A DNA stretch of 64,000 nucleotides from Leptospira johnsonii. GTDB taxonomy: Bacteria > Spirochaetota > Leptospiria > Leptospirales > Leptospiraceae. Of the stretch, positions 27,010-37,800 are shown in pieces. The DNA lies in NCBI RefSeq assembly GCF_003112675.1, contig NZ_BFAY01000007.1, forward strand, positions 1 to 64,000, given 5' to 3'. The translations under genes and the position numbers were made by a program. Position 1 is the stretch's first letter. Each line of letters opens with the position of its first letter. Below the pieces are notes generated by a model, which saw only the letters and a program-made list of their open reading frames with translations, was not told the origin of the DNA and did no database searches.

Positions 27010-27783
27010 TTAAAAATTAGGGGTGCGTTTTTCTAAGAATGCTCCCATTCCTTCCTTGGATTCTTTTCCGGAGAATAGATTGGAGAATTCTTTTTTCTCC
27101 AATTCCTGTCCTTTGGATAATTGCATATCCAACCCGTTCAGGATCACCGATTTAGCCGCGGAAACTGCGATAGGTCCTTTTTTCAAAATGGATTCTGCGG
27201 TCGCTTTTGCGGTGGAGATCAGATCTTCTCCATCTTTAACAAGTTTATTTAATATACCGATACGATAAGCCTCTTCTGCACCAATCATATCTCCTGTGAA
27301 GATAAGTTCTGCTGCTCTTCCGTAACCGACCAATCTTGCAAGTCTTTGGGTCCCGCCAAATCCGGGAATCAGGCCGAGGGAGACTTCAGGAAGTCCTAAT
27401 TTTGCTTTTTCGGAACCGATACGGATATCGCAAGCAAGCGCAAGCTCCAGTCCCCCACCCAATGCAAATCCGTTCACTGCTGCGATGGATACCAATCTAC
27501 TCTTTTGGATGCGATCAAAAGTGCTTTGTCCTAGGGCTGCAAACTTCTCCGCTCCGTCTGCATTCAATTCTTTCATTTTAGAGATATCGGCTCCGGCTAC
27601 GAATGCCTTTCCTTGCCCGGTAATGATCACTACGCGGATCGACGGATCTTTTTCTAGATTATTGATCTCGCTAGTTAGTTCGTTTAATAGTTCTTCGTTT
27701 AATGCGTTTAACGCAGAAGGACGGTTGATCTCTAAGATCGCCAGTTTGCCTTCTTTCTGCAAATGGATCAGTGATTCGCTCAT
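27010..27783 (-). CDS. Enoyl-CoA hydratase/isomerase (crotonase)
   Basis: A 257-residue crotonase-fold enzyme. The oxyanion-hole and first catalytic region AVNGFALGGGLELALACDI contains the first Glu. The second, LGLPEVSLGLIPGFGGTQ, contains the other, so both acid/base glutamates of hydratases are present. It probably hydrates 2-trans-enoyl-CoA in fatty-acid beta-oxidation, the main carbon route of leptospires. It sits between a SpoIIE phosphatase gene (five bases upstream) and the DUF192 gene in one operon; the link to the phosphatase is unclear. Confidence 0.93.
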   Translation of the reverse strand: MSESLIHLQKEGKLAILEINRPSALNALNEELLNELTSEINNLEKDPSIRVVIITGQGKAFVAGADISKMKELNADGAEKFAALGQSTFDRIQKSRLVSIAAVNGFALGGGLELALACDIRIGSEKAKLGLPEVSLGLIPGFGGTQRLARLVGYGRAAELIFTGDMIGAEEAYRIGILNKLVKDGEDLISTAKATAESILKKGPIAVSAAKSVILNGLDMQLSKGQELEKKEFSNLFSGKESKEGMGAFLEKRTPNF

Positions 27784-27787
27784 ATAT

Positions 27788-29161
27788 TTACTCCATCTCG
27801 ATGATCAGAAAAAGTGTGTCGTCTTCGAACTCTACGTCTCTAAAGAATGCAGACAATTCGGTTTGGACAGCTTCTTTAAACTGTTTTAAATCGGTAAAAG
27901 ACTTATTTCGGTTCAGGATTTCAATTAGGCCTTCACTTCCAAGCTGTTTTCCTTGTGGATTTCGATTCTCTATCAATCCGTCCGTGTATAAAAACAACCT
28001 CTCTCCGGACGCAATAGGCAAAGAAACCAGTTCAGCGATCGGTCTTTTGATCCCAAATCCTAATATACTTCCGGTAGTTTCAATTTCCCTAAAGTCATTT
28101 CCATTCTGGGAATGCATCAGATAAGGATGTCCCCCGTTTGCAAAATGGATCTCTTTGGAAATAAAATCGAAAAATATATAAACCGCAGAAGCATGATGAG
28201 ATTTGAACTGTCTAAGAAGTGTCTCGTCCAAATATTCCAATAGTCGGACAGGATGTAGTTTGAGACGATAAGGCATGGTCGCGACCATAATTTTGATAAA
28301 TGACGCGACTAACGCGGAAGCGATCCCATGGCCCGCTATATCAGTTAAGAAAACCCCTGTGTTTCCTTCCCTTAACTGTATAAAATCGTAAAAATCCCCG
28401 CCGATCTCGTTGGGAGTGGATCTAAATACCTCGTATTTAAAACCTTTTATGCTAATATCTTCCGGAAATAATGTCTCCTGCACCTTTCTTGCAATCTGAA
28501 GTTCATGTTGTAAAAATCTGTATTCTGAATCCAGTTCGGAAGAAATACGAACCAACCTTCTTACAATTACAACAATTGTTGTCCCGATTAAACTTAGGAT
28601 CAGATAGACAACATCCGGTACGAATAAAACCAAAGGGAATCCCGGAAGAGGACCATTCTTTAGTTTAAAATAAATGAATCCAAGATGTAATACTATAGAA
28701 TACGTAGCTGTTAAAAAGCAGCCCTTTACCTTAAGCCGAAACATTTGGAATAAAACCAAAAATCCGACGAGCAGAAAGTAATTATTATAAAGTTGTAAAC
28801 TATGAAGATCGTCGAATGTGTAGAAGGATTCGTTTAAGATCAGCATCACTAAAAAAATAATGCTGAAATTTGTGCCATGAATGACTGCAGGAAGGTATTT
28901 TCTTTGAAAAGAAAGAACCAAACTGAGAAGGTTCAAACTTAGTATCAGACCGAAATAGATGGTTCCATTAGGAGAATTCTGTATCTCAGGGATCAGAGCT
29001 AAAAAATAGACTAAGAAGTGCAGAAAAAAAGCAAGTCGAATGAATGATTGATCGATCCGAACGAAGTCTTTCCAGGCGCTTACTTCCCTGTAGTTGAACT
29101 CGGTTTCCAGGAAAGACCAAGGGTTGAGTATTCCGCTAGCTTTTTTATTGAATAGATTCAT
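27788..29161 (-). CDS. Membrane SpoIIE-type PP2C phosphatase
   Basis: A 457-residue protein with six or so hydrophobic segments in residues 45-205 and a SpoIIE phosphatase domain at 220-457. Metal motifs are EIGGDFYDF, LTDIAGHGIASA and EDDTLFLI. The N-terminal membrane region resembles in layout that of the phosphatase at 7404. It likely responds to a membrane signal and acts on an anti-sigma antagonist. Its start overlaps the end of the upstream small gene by 17 bases. Confidence 0.9.
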   Translation of the reverse strand: MNLFNKKASGILNPWSFLETEFNYREVSAWKDFVRIDQSFIRLAFFLHFLVYFLALIPEIQNSPNGTIYFGLILSLNLLSLVLSFQRKYLPAVIHGTNFSIIFLVMLILNESFYTFDDLHSLQLYNNYFLLVGFLVLFQMFRLKVKGCFLTATYSIVLHLGFIYFKLKNGPLPGFPLVLFVPDVVYLILSLIGTTIVVIVRRLVRISSELDSEYRFLQHELQIARKVQETLFPEDISIKGFKYEVFRSTPNEIGGDFYDFIQLREGNTGVFLTDIAGHGIASALVASFIKIMVATMPYRLKLHPVRLLEYLDETLLRQFKSHHASAVYIFFDFISKEIHFANGGHPYLMHSQNGNDFREIETTGSILGFGIKRPIAELVSLPIASGERLFLYTDGLIENRNPQGKQLGSEGLIEILNRNKSFTDLKQFKEAVQTELSAFFRDVEFEDDTLFLIIEME

Positions 29162-29561
29162 CTAATATAAATTCGTAAATTTCCGATCCATTAAATCTGA
29201 TCTTCATATTGAAGCCGGACTTAAGATATCGGTCTAATTTTTCCGCCAATTCCAAACCTTCTTTAGAATCCTTAATATTAGAATAATAGAAAGCGGCTGA
29301 TTTTGATTTATAGTTATACGGAAATCTTTCGTTAATCAGTAAAGTTACACGAAATCCGCCGGGCCTTGTCTCTAAAACGATATGACTCACATCCTTTCGA
29401 TTCAAGATCCTCTCATCTTTAGGAAGTTCCCAAGGATTTGTCACATCCGAAAAGATCGAGACTCCATAAAGAAACAAAGCGACTATACATAACAAGAAAG
29501 AAGTCCGAGCATAATTGCGGGGAAATCTACAAGTGTTATAAAAAAAGACACTAGTCTTCAT
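29145..29561 (-). CDS. Single-pass membrane protein of unknown function
   Basis: A 138-residue protein with one hydrophobic N-terminal segment (about 20-38, TSFLLCIVALFLYGVSIF), either a signal anchor or a signal peptide, and a soluble remainder. I start at MKTSVFFYN; an in-frame codon five residues earlier is equally possible. The stop overlaps the following phosphatase gene by 17 bases, so the two are coupled and may work together. No family is recognised. Confidence 0.6.
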   Translation of the reverse strand: MKTSVFFYNTCRFPRNYARTSFLLCIVALFLYGVSIFSDVTNPWELPKDERILNRKDVSHIVLETRPGGFRVTLLINERFPYNYKSKSAAFYYSNIKDSKEGLELAEKLDRYLKSGFNMKIRFNGSEIYEFILDESIQ

Positions 29562-29730
29562 GTGAGACAGGCACAAATCTTACAAAGGGGCTATGAAATG
29601 CAAATCAATAACCCTATCCTTCTCTTTCCTATTTTTTGCGATGCAAAGAAAAATACTTTTCGTTCTAGCTCAAGTTTTGCATATTCAAAGCCGCATGTTT
29701 TCCGAAAAGAAATCCAAGCTAAAGACTGAA

Positions 29731-30738
29731 ATGTGTCGATTGTTTGTCGTATTCATTCTTATTTTTGAAACCTTCTACTCCTGCAAAGAAGAAGCGGGAG
29801 ATCCAAATCCTTATTCAGATGTTCTATCTTCCACTCCTCTCTCAAGGATAGAAAACTATGTCGGTTTGGAGTCTCCTGACTGGGCTTCTAGGATTTTCAA
29901 TTTAGATAACTACGCTTTAGATTATGTGAATGAACTGAATCGAGTGGATGGATTTGCTGAGTCACCTTCGCCCGCCAAAGACCTAAATACATTCAAATCC
30001 ACTCTGATAGATGCCTTAAATTCTCAAACTGGACCGGTCGCCTCTCTTCTAAAAAACAAACTGCTTCGTATTTATGTCTGCGAGAATTTAGGCGGCTCAG
30101 CAGTTAGCGGAATCGTGCGCAAGGACGGTAAATCGGTCGGAGGATTTGTGATCTTAGATGCGAATACCTTAAACAGAAACGCAGACGATTGGATCAGCTA
30201 TAAAGAAAATTCTACATTCCAAAAAGGAAATATAAAAATACGGATCCGGATAGAAGAAGAGAAACAAAATACTAAAGCAAATGCGCTTCGTTATATTGTG
30301 TTACATGAATTCGGTCATATTCTCTCCGAAACCGAAAAAATAGGTCCAAGCTTTTTCTCTTCTAAAAGATCCTTTGCAAACTTTGAGTTTTATAAAGAAG
30401 TTTGGAAATCCGAGAAGGTAAGCTACTTGGATGATTCTACTTTTACGATCCGACCTCAGATCCGTTTTTACTCTGAATCTCTTTCTTTGGAAGACAACTG
30501 GGAGAAAATTTACCCGATCCTTTCCAAAACTCCTTTTCCTACCTTATACTCTGCAGCAAATGCAGACGATTTTTTTGCGGATTCTTTTGTTTCTTACGTG
30601 CATGTGATTTTAGAAAAGAAACCTTGGGAATTGGAAATATTAAAGAATGATAAACCGATTTTCCGAATGGGAAACGGTATCGAAAAAGATACCTTAACTA
30701 TTCAAAGAAAAATGATAGAGAAAATACTCTTTCTCTAA
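29731..30738 (+). CDS. Putative zinc metalloprotease lipoprotein
   Basis: A 335-residue protein when started at MCRLFVVFIL, which gives a clean lipoprotein signal ending TFYSC18; an in-frame start at 29593 adds 46 residues with another hydrophobic stretch and is less likely. The motif H192-EFG-H196 (preceded by YIVL) is a zinc-binding HExxH. A downstream DDFFADSF (about 279-286) lies where related peptidases carry their third ligand. It is probably anchored in the envelope and cleaves an unknown substrate. Family assignment beyond HExxH is not possible by eye. Confidence 0.65.
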   Translation: MCRLFVVFILIFETFYSCKEEAGDPNPYSDVLSSTPLSRIENYVGLESPDWASRIFNLDNYALDYVNELNRVDGFAESPSPAKDLNTFKSTLIDALNSQTGPVASLLKNKLLRIYVCENLGGSAVSGIVRKDGKSVGGFVILDANTLNRNADDWISYKENSTFQKGNIKIRIRIEEEKQNTKANALRYIVLHEFGHILSETEKIGPSFFSSKRSFANFEFYKEVWKSEKVSYLDDSTFTIRPQIRFYSESLSLEDNWEKIYPILSKTPFPTLYSAANADDFFADSFVSYVHVILEKKPWELEILKNDKPIFRMGNGIEKDTLTIQRKMIEKILFL

Positions 30739-30820
30739 ATCGTTTTGGGAACGCGAAGCCGCGAAGACTTTTCTCAGTAATTCTAAGATCTTTTTATCTT
30801 AACGCCCTGCGTGAATCATT

Positions 30821-32064
30821 TTAAAGTTTAAACTTATCCACAGATTTGAGAAGTCCTTCGGATTGCTGGTGCATCTCACCAGAGTAAGAAGTGAGGTCAT
30901 CCGCTCCGGAGGCTACTTCCTGAGTTCCTTCCGAGATACTTACGATCGTTTTAGTAATCTCGTCGGTTGCACGTTTCTGTTCTTGGACTGCTTCTTCTAT
31001 TTGTAAACTGAAACTCATGAGGAAATTCGCTGATTGATGGATGTCTTGTGTATTCTTCTCTTGGGTTCTTACTGATTCCAATACCTTCTTCGCAGATAAT
31101 CCAAAGGAATCAACGGAGGTCCTTAACTTACGAAGTATATCACTTGCTTCTTTTACTTTAGTGTTTCCGTTATGAACCGCATTGTTTGTCGAATCCACAA
31201 GCTCTCCGATCTCTTGTACAGAAGAAGACGTTTGAGACGCAAGTTTACCTATCTCTTCTGCAACTACAGCAAATCCCTTACCAGCTTCTCCGGCTCTTGC
31301 TGCTTCTATCGCTGCATTCAATGCGAGAAGATTTGTCTTTTCAGAAATCTCAGTGATGATAGATAAGATCTCATTGATACGACTCGCACTTTCTCCAATC
31401 TCATCCATTGCTTGGTTCGTCGCGCCCATCGCATTCTCCCCTGTCACCGCTCTCTCCTGGGATTCGGATGCCACCTGGGATAATGTCTGCATCTCATTAT
31501 TGATAGTACCAATCTGTTCTCTAAGTAAAACCACGTTGGTATCTATCTCCTTCATATTCTCGATCGCTTTTTCCATCGATCTACGAACATTCTCTGCGGA
31601 GGCTGCAAGTTCTTCCACAGCTGCAGAAGATTCCTCCGCCGCAGAAGCCTGGGCCTGAGCAACATCCGAGAAGTTACGACTGGACTCCGCCATTTGATCC
31701 GAAGTACTGTTCAGTTTTGTAGAAGAAGTTTTGATATCCTGGATGATCTTAGAAAGATTCACCTTCATCATATCCATGGACTTGAGTAGTTTACCTATCT
31801 CATCTTCTCTTGCGATCTCTATATGGGAAGTCAGATCTCCATCCGCAATCTTCTCAGAAAAACCGATCGCTTCCAATAGTCCTGTAGTGATGAGTTTATT
31901 GAAGATCAAGTTTAGAATGATCAGTATGACTACCATGATCACCAGAGAGGACAAAATCGTCTGAAGGATCACTCCTCTCATATCCGACCAGAAGATGGAA
32001 TCAGGAATTGAAACTTCTACTGCCCAAGGTTTATCATAATTTCCTAATAAAAAAGGAAAGAAAT
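30821..32064 (-). repeat. Direct repeat, MCP C-terminal module copy 1
   Basis: This 1,244-base block matches 39220-40463 with about 11 substitutions counted by eye, all apparently synonymous. The 380 bases nearest the stop codon are identical. The match begins exactly at the stop codon and ends abruptly in the periplasmic part just before TM2. Gene conversion or recent duplication explains this best. Confidence 0.9.
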
Positions 32065-32890
32065 GATGACCTTCTCCTCCTCCATGTAGAGAAAAAGGTT
32101 TTCCTTTTGAGATTCCTTCTACGATCTGTTTCAACCATTCTTGGTCTGGGTTCTTTTTACCGACTAAAGAAGGATCCTTTCCATTAGCTGCGTAGGTTCC
32201 ATTTGGAGAAATAAGTGTAAGATAACCTTCTCCCCTGAATGGTTTGATAGGCCCTAAGAGCTCTTGTAAATTTTCCATGGCGAGGTCGATGCCTACCACT
32301 CCTGAAAAACTTCCTCCTCTAAATATTGGTTTCACCAAGGAAACCATGAGAACTTCCTTTCCACCTACAGGATAAGAAAAAGGATCCGCAACAAAATCAT
32401 GAAGAGTCTTTTTAGGAACAGTATAGAAGGCCCCAGAGTCGTCCAGATTTTCGTAATATATTACCGGCTCTACTGTGACTGCACCTTTAGATTTGTTGAT
32501 ATAAGGCACAAATCTCCCTGTGCCATCATGATAAGGAGGTCTATTCTTAAATCTTGCATCCTGTCCATCAAATCCGTTAGGTTCGAATACAACCCAGGTC
32601 CCGAAATAATATTGGTTGGCCTCCACCAATTTCCAGAGTGCAGCAACAACTTCTTCCCGAGCTGGTTTAGAAGATTCTAATAGATATTCGGTCCCCCTAA
32701 GAGAGCCCAAGGCTGAGTCCAAAAAATCCTTCACCTCATAGGCAAATCTTTCTCCGGCCATTCTGGATCCATCTTCCACTTGATACTTCAGACTGAAATA
32801 AGATCCAATCGAGTTGATCGCGGTCAAAATGACCGAACCGGAGAGTAAAACTACCGAGAGATAAAGTGAAATCCTGAACCGAATACTCAT
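30821..32890 (-). CDS. Methyl-accepting chemotaxis protein with Cache sensor (copy 1)
   Basis: A 689-residue chemoreceptor. It has TM1 (8-30), a periplasmic dCache-like sensor (about 35-300, with [14 protein letters not shown] and [16 protein letters not shown]), TM2 (about 305-330), HAMP (330-385) and a cytoplasmic signalling domain with the conserved hairpin tip [19 protein letters not shown] (cited as landmark). It should bind a small ligand and control CheA. From residue 276 to the end it appears identical in protein sequence to the MCP at 39220. AAGGAAT precedes the ATG. It ends 82 bases from the convergent metalloprotease gene. Confidence 0.95.
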   Translation of the reverse strand: MSIRFRISLYLSVVLLSGSVILTAINSIGSYFSLKYQVEDGSRMAGERFAYEVKDFLDSALGSLRGTEYLLESSKPAREEVVAALWKLVEANQYYFGTWVVFEPNGFDGQDARFKNRPPYHDGTGRFVPYINKSKGAVTVEPVIYYENLDDSGAFYTVPKKTLHDFVADPFSYPVGGKEVLMVSLVKPIFRGGSFSGVVGIDLAMENLQELLGPIKPFRGEGYLTLISPNGTYAANGKDPSLVGKKNPDQEWLKQIVEGISKGKPFSLHGGGEGHHFFPFLLGNYDKPWAVEVSIPDSIFWSDMRGVILQTILSSLVIMVVILIILNLIFNKLITTGLLEAIGFSEKIADGDLTSHIEIAREDEIGKLLKSMDMMKVNLSKIIQDIKTSSTKLNSTSDQMAESSRNFSDVAQAQASAAEESSAAVEELAASAENVRRSMEKAIENMKEIDTNVVLLREQIGTINNEMQTLSQVASESQERAVTGENAMGATNQAMDEIGESASRINEILSIITEISEKTNLLALNAAIEAARAGEAGKGFAVVAEEIGKLASQTSSSVQEIGELVDSTNNAVHNGNTKVKEASDILRKLRTSVDSFGLSAKKVLESVRTQEKNTQDIHQSANFLMSFSLQIEEAVQEQKRATDEITKTIVSISEGTQEVASGADDLTSYSGEMHQQSEGLLKSVDKFKL

Positions 32891-32910
32891 TTTAAATATT
32901 CCTTATATAC

Positions 32911-34476
32911 CTAGAAGTTTTGGCTAAAACCAATACTAAACCATACCAAGTGAGAAGGAATTTTCTGGAGAAGATAAGACTCCCTCACTGATTGTCTCAA
33001 CTGATCAGGTATAGAAGTGGAAGAATTGATAAAATCCAGTACCAACTGATTAGCAGGACCGTTCACCTTTCCTGGATCCACGATCTTACTGTCCTTACTA
33101 GTGCTATTTACGTAACCGCCAGTCGCTCCATAATAATTATCCGTATCATACATATATAAATTAGGTCTATATACGTCTGCAGCCTTCACGAAGAACTTTC
33201 CGAAGAAAAAAGTAAGAGTCGAAGTAATATCCTGGATCCCGTATCTGTTATCCACGATATTATTACTCATCGCATAACCTATATTGACCTGAGGAAGTAT
33301 CCTGAAAAAACTACCTTCGAAAAATTCATGACCCATCGTTAAAGATAGATAGTTTTTCCCCGCCATCAAACCCGCATTCTCCTGAGAGAATTGAGTATAA
33401 AATGAAATTGTAGGATTCACCCATTGCAAGAAAGGCAATTTCCAAAAGAAGAAATATTCCTGCCACGCTAAACGAGTGATCTGAGTAGAAGGGTTATTCG
33501 CTCCTGCAACTCCTTGCGCCGCAGAAGAATTGTATGCTCCTAAAGCTGGGGAAAGGTAAGCAGAACTCTTTTGGAAAGTATTATAGAACCATATCCCCGC
33601 AGTAAAAGTTCCCCAACTGGTTTTCTCAAAATTATAATAGAATGCGTAGAACAATCCATCCGAACGTTTCATACCGTTCTGTTCTTTCTTAAAGCCTGGA
33701 ACATCTCCACCGCAAGTGGAGCCTGTTGTCGGATTTCCCGCCATCAAGTTAGTCTGAGTATCATAAGGACAAGCAGAGTTTAACGAGTCTGGAGAAGGAG
33801 CAGAGAATGGACTCAAAGATCCGGCAGAACCTTGCCCAGCATAACCAGGACCGGCTCCTCCTGGATACATTTGGAATCTTCCGTCGTTGTCCCTATCATT
33901 ACGTTCCGTTAATTGGAAGTTTCCCCAAAACTGTACTTGGAAACCTTTTAGCGGAGTATTAAAAGTCACAGTAGGTTGGTAAGAAGGAACGAAGGTCATT
34001 GCTCTATAACTTTCGTTGTCCCTACGGTTTGCGATCTCTCCGGAGAAACTAAGTCCCCGCCAAATAAAGTCCGTCACCACCTCGTGTATCACTTCTATAG
34101 AGGTATCTCCTCCGTTACCATTGCTAGACCCTGCACTCGGACCGTACATATTCGGAGGACCGGTTTCCACATGTCCTTGAGGAATATCGGAAACTTTTTG
34201 TGGAGTCGTTTTTTTATCTAAGGTAGAAGCTCCTACATTCTGCTTCCCTTTCTCATAACTTACCTGAGCTACATTATCCTTATCCACGAAACGGACATAG
34301 TCATCGTTCTCGGCAACCAATACTTTTTCATCGTCTTCTAAGATGATTTTACCTCGGACCACCTGTCCGTTCTTTAAACGAACAAAATCGGCTGAGAATA
34401 ATTCTCCGAAACCGAAAATAATAAATAGTCCTGCCACGCAGGCGAGCGGACGCTTCGGCCAAACTCCAAGGAACAT
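32911..34476 (-). CDS. Outer-membrane beta-barrel protein with N-terminal LSM-like domain
   Basis: A 521-residue exported protein. The signal peptide (1-29, ending LFSA) is followed by a small beta-rich domain at 30-75 (DFVRLKNGQVVRGKIILEDD as landmark) like an SH3/LSM barrel. A low-complexity linker follows (80-125). A long region then has alternating aromatic/hydrophobic strands (YNFEKTSWGTFTAGIWFYNTF, KFFVKAADVYRPNLYMYD) and ends in Phe (WFSIGFSQNF), the usual barrel C-terminus. GGAG lies eight bases before the ATG. It directly precedes MCP copy 1 by 20 bases on the same strand. The exact family and transported substrate are unknown. Confidence 0.7.
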   Translation of the reverse strand: MFLGVWPKRPLACVAGLFIIFGFGELFSADFVRLKNGQVVRGKIILEDDEKVLVAENDDYVRFVDKDNVAQVSYEKGKQNVGASTLDKKTTPQKVSDIPQGHVETGPPNMYGPSAGSSNGNGGDTSIEVIHEVVTDFIWRGLSFSGEIANRRDNESYRAMTFVPSYQPTVTFNTPLKGFQVQFWGNFQLTERNDRDNDGRFQMYPGGAGPGYAGQGSAGSLSPFSAPSPDSLNSACPYDTQTNLMAGNPTTGSTCGGDVPGFKKEQNGMKRSDGLFYAFYYNFEKTSWGTFTAGIWFYNTFQKSSAYLSPALGAYNSSAAQGVAGANNPSTQITRLAWQEYFFFWKLPFLQWVNPTISFYTQFSQENAGLMAGKNYLSLTMGHEFFEGSFFRILPQVNIGYAMSNNIVDNRYGIQDITSTLTFFFGKFFVKAADVYRPNLYMYDTDNYYGATGGYVNSTSKDSKIVDPGKVNGPANQLVLDFINSSTSIPDQLRQSVRESYLLQKIPSHLVWFSIGFSQNF

Positions 34477-34817
34477 AATTGTTTCTCCAATATAAACTAG
34501 GGCGGGCCACCCTATTCTCTCTCGATTTTTCCCAAGTACATAGAGTGATCTTCTACAGGACGAGAATCCTTAAGAAGACGAAAAGAAATCTGTATTTATC
34601 TTAACTCGTCACTCAAAAAATTTTATTATAAAAAATATTGATAATTTATTTCTGAACGTTTGAAATATTTTGAATAGTTTATGTTTTAAGCATCGCGGGA
34701 ATCAGGAAAATTTTGCCTTATTCTTTCCACACAATCACAACAAAGCTTGAATGAAAAACCAAGACCTCCAGTATTTTTGTTTTCAAAGTGAGGTTTTCGC
34801 TTTCTATTAAATAGAGA
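34477..34817. other. AT-rich divergent intergenic region
   Basis: This 341-base spacer separates the outer-membrane protein gene (minus) from the multi-PAS kinase (plus). The middle part around 34610-34690 is nearly all A and T and probably holds promoters for both. I see no gene, no clear -35/-10 pair and no notable repeat. Confidence 0.5.
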
Positions 34818-37800
34818 GTGGATCCCAAAAATACAAAACAGAATGGCAAGGATCTCCAAACGGAGTTGGAAGCTGCAAGCCAGAGGATTTCTGAGTTAGA
34901 GAAAGAATTAGAGAAACTTTCACGTTCGGAATCTGACAATCGTCTTTTGCGGTCCTTGATCGATTATTCTCCTTCTGCAATCACAATTGTGAACTCGGAT
35001 ACAGGCATCTTCGAGGTAGTCAATTCAACTGCTGAAATTCTTTTCGGCTATACTAGAGAAGAATTTTTACGATTAGGTCCTGCAGAAATTTCTCCGGAAT
35101 TCCAGCCAGACGGAAAAACTTCCAGAGCATCCGCCTACGAAAAAATAACGCTGGCATTGCGGGGAGAAACTCCCGTATTCAAATGGAATCACTGCGATAA
35201 GAACAAACAAGTCATTCCCTGCGAAATACATTTAGTAAAGATCCCTGGCTCTACCAATCTAGTCCGCGGAAATATAATCGATCTTAGAAAAGAACTCGCT
35301 GCAGAAGAACTTCTCAAAAGCAGAGAAGAACAATTGGATCTAGTCATCAAAAGTGCGGACCTAGGATTCTGGGATTGGAATATTCCAAACGGCATTATAA
35401 TACCAAATGAAAAATGTGCAGAGATCCTTGGATTCACTCTAGAAGAATTCAAAACGACGAGCGAATTCTGGAGATCCAGGATCCATCCGGATGATCGTAC
35501 CTTAATCGTAGACGGACTAAAAGAACATATGGAAGGTCGATCGGAATTATTCGAAACGGACTTCCGAATGTTATGTAAGGACGGATCTTGGAAATGGATC
35601 CGATCCAGGGGAAAAGTTTGGGAAAGAGACAAGGATGGCACTCCTGTTCGAGCACTCGGTATCCACATTGATATTACCGAAAAAAAAGAAACAGAAAAGA
35701 TCCTAGAAGAAAAAGAAAGGACCTTGGATCTCGCAGTCCAAGGAGCCAACCTAGGAATATGGGATTATAATATTGTAACGAACGAACATCATGTAGACGA
35801 GAACTGGCTGAAAATGCTTGGTTATCGAATTGGAGAAATAATTCCCACCTACGAATTTTGGAACGATAGTCTCCATCCGGAAGATAGGGATAAAACAAAC
35901 TCCGCATGGCAAAGTTACGCAAAAGGAGAATTGCCTGCCTACTCAACGGCATTCCGATTAAGATGCAAAGACGGTTCTTATAAATGGATCCTAACTAGAG
36001 GAAAAATAACGGACAAAGATCCGGAAGGAAATCCGATCCGAATGATCGGTATCCATATCGATATATCTGAACAAAAGCAGATAGAAGACGAATTAAGAGA
36101 AACAAAACTATTCTTAGACAGGGCTCAAAAGACAGCAAAAATCGGAAGTTGGGAATACGATATTCCTTCCGGAAAGATGACCGCTTCGGAAGGTCTATAC
36201 CAAATATTAGAAACAAATGATAGAATGCTTGTCCCTACATTCGATTATATACATCCGAACGACAGAGAGAAAGTAGAAGAACATTTCAAAAGGTCCGTCA
36301 CAGAAGGCATCTCGGCAGAAATTGAATATAGATCTATCACCCCTTCCGGAAAGGAAAAATTCCTTTTAAACAGAACGGATTTCATCAACGATTCAGATGG
36401 GAAAGTGCTGAAACTTTTAGGAACGATCCAAGATATCAGCGACGAGGTAAAAAGAAAGAAGGAAGAAGAATATAAAAGGAGTATAGAGAGTCTAACTTCT
36501 TCCATTTCTACGGAACTTATCAACCAACCCATATTAGAAATTGAAGAAGCGATCGCATATACTGTCGGAAAGATCGTTAAAACTTTCAAGATGTCCAGAG
36601 GGAATCTAGTATTATACGATTTGGACAAATTAATCAGGACCCTGGTGTATGAATTCATCGATCCAAAATCCAATAATCAAAACCCTAGCTGGCCTACTGA
36701 AAGTCCTGTAGATCCGAATAATTTTCTGACAAAGAAGATCTTAGATGGAAAGATATTTCTGTTAAATCAGGAAGATTTTCCAGAATCGGATATTAAGAAC
36801 AAATTGAACTCTTTGCAGATCCAGTTCCTAATCGCCGTTCCGCTTACCTTAGAAGGGAGAGTAGTCGGAGCCTTAGGAATGAATAGTGAAGTTCCATTGA
36901 ACGAAACGGATCTCAAGTTAGAAGAATTCGAGATCGCGAACTTGAAAGCAATCGGTGAGACACTTTCAAACGCAATAGAGAGAAAGAGAAAGCATAGTGA
37001 ACTCATCGCAGAAAGAGATCTTCTTTCCGAGATCATGAAAACTTCCGTAGCGGCGATCACAGTATTAAATCCTGAAGGAGAGATCTTATATGCAAATCCT
37101 TCTGCAGAGAAGGTTCTCGGCTTAAATCTAGATCAGATCCAAAAAAGAAAATACAATGCACCCGAATGGAAGGCAACCTCCATAGACGGAGGGGAATGGA
37201 CTCTAAACGACCAACCATTTGTCAGAGTACTCACCTCCGGGCAGCCAGTATACGATATCAGACATGCAATAGAGGACGATTTCGGAAATAAAAAATTCCT
37301 CTCTATCAACGGAGCCCCGATCAAGGACGCTTCCGGTAAGATCAAAAATTTAGTTTTTCTAATATTAGATATTACTGAATCACTTTTGGCCGAAAGAGCG
37401 TTGAAGCTGAGCGAAGAAAGACTCAGACTTGCATTGAACGCATCTAAAATGGGAACCTGGAGTTGGAATCTAAAAGATAGAACGGCTCATTGGTCTTCCG
37501 ACGCTGCTTCCGTTTTCGGGATGGATCTTCAGGATCTTGATAAAGATAGTTCCGTATTCATGGATCTTGCACATCCAGACGACAAAATCAAGATCCGAAA
37601 AGCGGTACGAAATAGTTTTTCAGGCAAAGAGAATGTAATCAATTTAGAATATAGATTTTTCCATCCGGATGGAACCATCCATTGGCTGGAAGTTAAAGGC
37701 CAAGTATATCGGAACTCTAAGAAGGTTCCGGGAAGAATGGCAGGTATCATCGCGGATATCACTGACAGAAAAAAGTCCGAGGAAAAATTGAAAGCAAGCG

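Noticed and set aside
31172..31964. Plus-strand frames repeated opposite both MCP genes
   Set aside because: They recur at both MCPs only because the two coding blocks are nearly identical; they are antisense shadows.
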